Shown here piece after piece: positions 6,227-7,994 of a DNA stretch of 7,994 bases. The DNA is from an uncultured Armatimonadota bacterium (lineage in GTDB: Bacteria > Armatimonadota > Fimbriimonadia > Fimbriimonadales > Fimbriimonadaceae), in NCBI GenBank assembly GCA_946478935.1, contig CAMLEL010000096.1:1-7994 (forward strand), given 5' to 3'. Made by a program: the position numbers and the translations under genes. Within the stretch, counting starts at the first letter, position 1. The number at the start of each line of letters is the position of its first letter. The notes beneath the pieces were generated by a model that saw only the letters and a list, made by a program, of their open reading frames with translations, searched no databases and had not been told where the DNA came from.

Positions 6227-7075
6227 CTACAACTCCCGAATCTCGATGTTCCGGAACTCAACCGGGTGGCTCTCCGACTGCAAGCTGATCGACCCGCCCG
6301 AGATCTCCAGGCTCCCCGCCTTGATCAGGGGCTTGGCGGAGGCGTCGGTGGGGTCGTACTGCACCTTCTCGTAGCTGATGACCTCCTTGCCATTGATCCG
6401 GTGGACGATCTTGCCGCTGCCGTGGACCTCCAACTCCAGCCGCACCCACTGGTCGCCGCGGAAGGTGGGCGAATTGGAGTCGGTGCAGTGCTGAGTCCAG
6501 AGCTTGCCGTTGTAGACGACGTTCGTCCCCGGCGTGCAGAGGTTGCCGGTGTGGCGCTCGCCGGTCTCCGGCCCGCCCAATAGCTGGACCTCCGCCGAGA
6601 CGGGGAAATCCTGGTCCTTGCCCATGGATTCGGGGGTTTGCCCATGGATCATAACGCCGCTGTTGCGCCACGCCCAGCCCGGCCCGTCCTTCACCTGCTC
6701 GCCGGTGAAGCGGTACTCCAGGCGCAGGATATAGTTGGACCGGGGCGCCCGGTGGAAGAGGTGGCCGAAGCGGCCCTTGAACTCGCCGCCGTACGCCTCG
6801 TAACCCACCTGGATCGCGCCGTCCTTCACGCGAAAGGTGTTGCCGAAGTTCTCGCCCAGCGCGTAGCCCTTGATCTTGGGGGTCCAGCCGTCGAGGGTCT
6901 TGCCGTCGAAGAGCTTGACCCAGTCCTCGGATTCGTCCACAACCGGGACGGTCGTGTCACCCATGGGCGGGACGCCCATGCCACCCTTGATCCAGCCGCG
7001 ATCGTGTTGAAATCCGGCGAGGCACATCCCGGCGAGGAAGACGGCGGGGGGAACGATCAGGGGCAGGGCGCGCAT
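6227..7075 (-). CDS. DUF1080 / 3-keto-disaccharide hydrolase family protein, exported
   Basis: 282 residues. The N-terminus has one Arg and a hydrophobic run ('LPLIVPPAVFLAGMCLAGF', 4-22), consistent with a signal peptide. The Cys does not sit in a good lipobox. From residue 52 the protein follows the DUF1080 (PF06439) pattern: 'WVKLFDGKTLDGW' (52-64), 'FRVKDGAIQV' (81-90), 'NSGVMIHGQ' (138-146), 'AEVQLLGG' (161-168), 'NVVYNGKLW' (185-193), 'DQWVRLELEVHGSGKIVHRINGK' region (208-230) and 'PVEFRNIEIREL' (271-282). The fold is a concanavalin-like beta sandwich; characterised members hydrolyse 3-keto-glycosides, and many are secreted or periplasmic. Substrate and activity here are inference. Between signal peptide and domain, residues 32-38 are encoded by a hairpin repeat, giving 'GMGVPPM'. 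The 3' end touches another hairpin copy. No Shine-Dalgarno is evident. The gene looks more GC-rich at third codon positions than the plus-strand operon, judged by eye. Confidence 0.9.
   Translation of the reverse strand: MRALPLIVPPAVFLAGMCLAGFQHDRGWIKGGMGVPPMGDTTVPVVDESEDWVKLFDGKTLDGWTPKIKGYALGENFGNTFRVKDGAIQVGYEAYGGEFKGRFGHLFHRAPRSNYILRLEYRFTGEQVKDGPGWAWRNSGVMIHGQTPESMGKDQDFPVSAEVQLLGGPETGERHTGNLCTPGTNVVYNGKLWTQHCTDSNSPTFRGDQWVRLELEVHGSGKIVHRINGKEVISYEKVQYDPTDASAKPLIKAGSLEISGGSISLQSESHPVEFRNIEIREL
6962..6980. repeat. Hairpin repeat copy 4, inside the DUF1080 coding region (stem catgggc/gcccatg, loop gggac)
   Basis: Perfect 7-base inverted repeat with the loop GGGAC. Read on the coding (minus) strand the loop is GTCCC and the flanks are 'gggtggcatggg' and 'catgggtgacac', matching the flanks of copy 1 on the plus strand. 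It encodes residues 32-38 of the DUF1080 protein in frame, in the spacer between signal peptide and folded domain. Confidence 0.75.
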
Positions 7076-7079
7076 GACG

Positions 7080-7304
7080 TCAGTTTAGCCGACGGGTCAT
7101 GGTGCGGAATCCCGGGACATCTATTTCGGATCCGTGGACCTCGGTGTCATTGCTGTCACGCTTCGGAGTCTGGCGCTCCAGTACTTCGTTACCCAAGAGA
7201 ACTACGAGCAGTAGACCCAGCACAATCCAATGGCGTGTGATCTGGGTTGCACCCACACCAACAGCGGTCGCAATTAGAAGTTTTTTGTCCGATCGAAGTC
7301 GCAC
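7080..7304 (-). CDS. Possible small single-pass membrane protein, unrecognised
   Basis: A 74-residue frame with a GTG start. Residues 8-20 are mildly hydrophobic, and 26-37 ('WIVLGLLLVVLL') form a short, strongly hydrophobic stretch after the basic N-terminus 'MRLRSDKK'. A charged tail with 'ERQTPKRDSND' follows. Its TGA lies four bases before the ATG of the DUF1080 gene on the same strand, which would fit translational coupling and is the main reason to list it. Against it: there is no ATG and no recognisable family, the frame stays open upstream only to a stop at 7347-7349, and the region borders repeats, so it could be the decayed end of a longer gene or a chance frame. Confidence 0.35.
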   Translation of the reverse strand: MRLRSDKKLLIATAVGVGATQITRHWIVLGLLLVVLLGNEVLERQTPKRDSNDTEVHGSEIDVPGFRTMTRRLN

Positions 7305-7385
7305 TTTACTTAGGCTACGCCGTCGCCACCGCGCTGACGATCGCGCTCACCGGGTAGTTGTCCACTAATTCCATGGCAACATTCT
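7305..7385. other. Intergenic stretch between possible small gene and palindromic repeats
   Basis: No gene, palindrome of note or recognisable promoter is visible here. If the small minus-strand gene is real, its promoter should lie in this stretch or inside the repeat array beyond it. Confidence 0.4.
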
Positions 7386-7508
7386 ATCCCGAAGGGATTT
7401 CGTCTGCGAAGCCCAAGGTTGCGAGTCCGCGAGCTACCTTGGGTGTGCAACAGAATCCATCCGTACCCCAACGGGGTTGCGTCAATCCCAGACGTAATTC
7501 CGTCCCAT
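7386..7508. repeat. RAYT-associated palindromic unit A, ending in a transposase-tail relic
   Basis: This compound unit has three hairpins in fixed order. P1 is atccc/gggat with loop gaa (7386-7398). P2 has 8-base arms cccaaggt and accttggg around 16 bases (7412-7443). P3 is acccc/ggggt with loop aac (7465-7477). Four bases later comes 'tcaatccca', which on the minus strand reads 'YVWD' plus TGA, the same C-terminus as the intact transposase at 7740. Homology to the transposase gene continues to about 7508 with one base missing, then ends exactly at another P1. The unit looks like a deletion derivative of the transposon. Confidence 0.75.
7482..7508 (-). pseudogene. Relic of transposase 3' end within unit A
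   Basis: The minus strand reads 'GRNYVWD' then TGA; the intact neighbour reads 'DWDERYVWD' then TGA. Alignment needs a single-base deletion and a few substitutions, including the upstream 'tgggac' shared by both. Only about 27 bases of coding sequence survive. It is not expected to make a protein. Confidence 0.6.
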
Positions 7509-7521
7509 ATCCCGAAGGGAT
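7509..7521. repeat. Solitary P1 hairpin (atccc-gaa-gggat)
   Basis: An exact third copy of the P1 hairpin, placed directly at the end of the transposase relic of unit A. It is followed by 'ttttgtcggc', similar at first to the bases after the other P1 copies, but P2 and P3 do not follow. It may mark the end of one element or the start of another, diverged one. Confidence 0.7.
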
Positions 7522-7645
7522 TTTGTCGGCTTGGCATGGGAGCGTTCTGCCGGTCGCCCACAAGGGATATGTGCCCGTCGCCCCCGCCCAGAGAAACCCG
7601 CTCGCCGGGCCAACCTGCTTGTTCTCCATTCGTAATCGTTCCGAT
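7522..7645. other. Spacer between palindromic units, no gene seen
   Basis: About 124 bases between the solitary P1 and unit B. No coding signal is convincing. On the minus strand one frame reads 'RRAHIPCGRPAERSHAKPTK', a phrase that I recall as a recurrent repeat translation in similar genomes, which suggests another dispersed repeat. This recollection is unverified. Confidence 0.35.
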
Positions 7646-7739
7646 ATCCCGAAGGGATTGCGTCGGCGAAGCCCAAGGTTGCGAGTCCCCGAGCTACCTT
7701 GGGTGCGGATTGCAAACCACCTACCCCAACGGGGTTGTG
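7646..7739. repeat. RAYT-associated palindromic unit B, flanking the transposase 3' end
   Basis: Same order as unit A: P1 (7646-7658), P2 with identical arms cccaaggt and accttggg (7672-7703), P3 (7723-7735). The P1-P2 gap is 13 bases in both units, the P2-P3 gap is 19 here and 21 in unit A, and the distance from P3 to the transposase stop codon is four bases in both. The unit directly abuts the intact transposase reading frame, so it is probably the transposon end or the REP-like sequence the enzyme acts on. Confidence 0.75.
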
Positions 7740-7994
7740 TCAATCCCATACATAACGCTCGTCCCAATCCAGATCGTGCAACCGCAGCAGCTCCAGGAAC
7801 TCCTCCTGGAACGACCCCGTGCGATGATGCTCCTCCTGGTTCGCAATGTACTCCTTGACCGTTGGTATCTGAGATTGGCCCACCGAAAACACCCCGTATC
7901 CACCCTGCCAGTCGAAATCCGCCATCTTCTGCTTGACCCATAGGCTGGACGCGCGCTTGAGCTCCTTGATCCAATCCGCCTGGGTAACAGTCCG
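7740..7994 (-). CDS. IS200-like / REP-associated tyrosine transposase (C-terminal part; 5' end beyond window)
   Basis: The frame is open from the right edge of the window to TGA at 7740-7742, giving 84 residues; the ATG at 7925 is internal because homology extends upstream of it. The sequence 'IKELKRASSLWVKQK' (9-23), 'FDWQGGYGVFSVGQSQ' (27-42), 'EYIANQEEHH' (48-57) and 'FQEEFLELL' (62-70) is the familiar C-terminal half of Y1 transposases of the IS200-like/RAYT group, single-strand DNA enzymes with an HUH metal site and one nucleophilic tyrosine. By analogy with IS200/IS605 TnpA, Y49 in the 'EYI.NQ' helix is the likely nucleophile (inference). The HUH motif would lie outside the window. The visible frame is undamaged. 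The palindromic unit right after the stop is the expected kind of partner for a RAYT. No TnpB-like gene is seen in this window. Confidence 0.88.
   Translation of the reverse strand, partial: RTVTQADWIKELKRASSLWVKQKMADFDWQGGYGVFSVGQSQIPTVKEYIANQEEHHRTGSFQEEFLELLRLHDLDWDERYVWD

Noticed and set aside
6638..7240. Plus-strand open frame across the DUF1080 gene start
   Set aside because: It is a shadow of the DUF1080 coding strand, and its apparent motif 'THGRDAHATL' is just the translation of a hairpin repeat.
7386..7735. CRISPR-like array
   Set aside because: There are only two full units and one solitary hairpin, spacing is irregular, the repeats are compound hairpins, and no cas gene is present. 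The link to the transposase tail explains the structure better.
7384..7974. 196-residue minus-strand open frame through the palindromic zone
   Set aside because: It is a translation of repeat units ('TQPRWG', 'RRRNPFGI'), out of frame with the transposase. Such frames are common annotation artefacts in repeat DNA.

Overview
The window reads as chromosomal DNA from a GC-rich, free-living bacterium. No rRNA or other phylogenetic marker is present, so the assignment is an inference. A secreted protein of the 3-keto-disaccharide hydrolase type (DUF1080), short GC-rich hairpin repeats of the kind that read 'HGRDARAT' or 'MGVPPMG' when translated, and an IS200-like transposase flanked by 'NPFGI'/'TQPRWG' palindromic repeats are a combination I associate with Armatimonadota (Fimbriimonas-like) and the Planctomycetota/Verrucomicrobiota group. 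Armatimonadota is my first guess, at low confidence.

Left part (1-6075, plus strand): four tightly packed genes that look like one transcription unit. They are the 3' part of a gene for an unrecognised, probably exported protein ending in a Gly/Pro/Ala-rich tract; tatC, the core Tat translocase subunit (TTG start, 12 bases after the previous stop); a MrfA/YprA-like DEAD-box helicase with a C-terminal DUF1998 domain and cysteine cluster (overlapping tatC by 35 bases); and an AMP-forming long-chain acyl-CoA synthetase (41 bases further on). These look like unrelated housekeeping functions sharing an operon rather than one pathway.

Middle (6072-7304): the minus strand carries a DUF1080 protein with a signal-peptide-like N-terminus, and directly upstream of it a possible 74-residue membrane protein. 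The gap between the convergent acyl-CoA synthetase and DUF1080 genes contains three hairpins of one repeat family and a relic of a second DUF1080 3' end that touches the synthetase stop codon. A fourth hairpin of the family lies in frame inside the DUF1080 gene.

Right part (about 7386-7994): a mobile-element zone. The minus strand enters the 3' end of an IS200-like/REP-associated tyrosine transposase (RAYT). Beyond its stop codon lies a compound palindromic unit of three hairpins. A second unit about 260 bases away repeats the same three hairpins and ends in a 27-base relic of the same transposase tail, so it looks like a non-autonomous derivative.

I see no wholly new multi-gene system. The strongest leads are the RAYT with its palindromic units and relic, the hairpin family that keeps its loop while its stem varies, the in-frame hairpin in the DUF1080 gene, and the duplicated DUF1080 tail.
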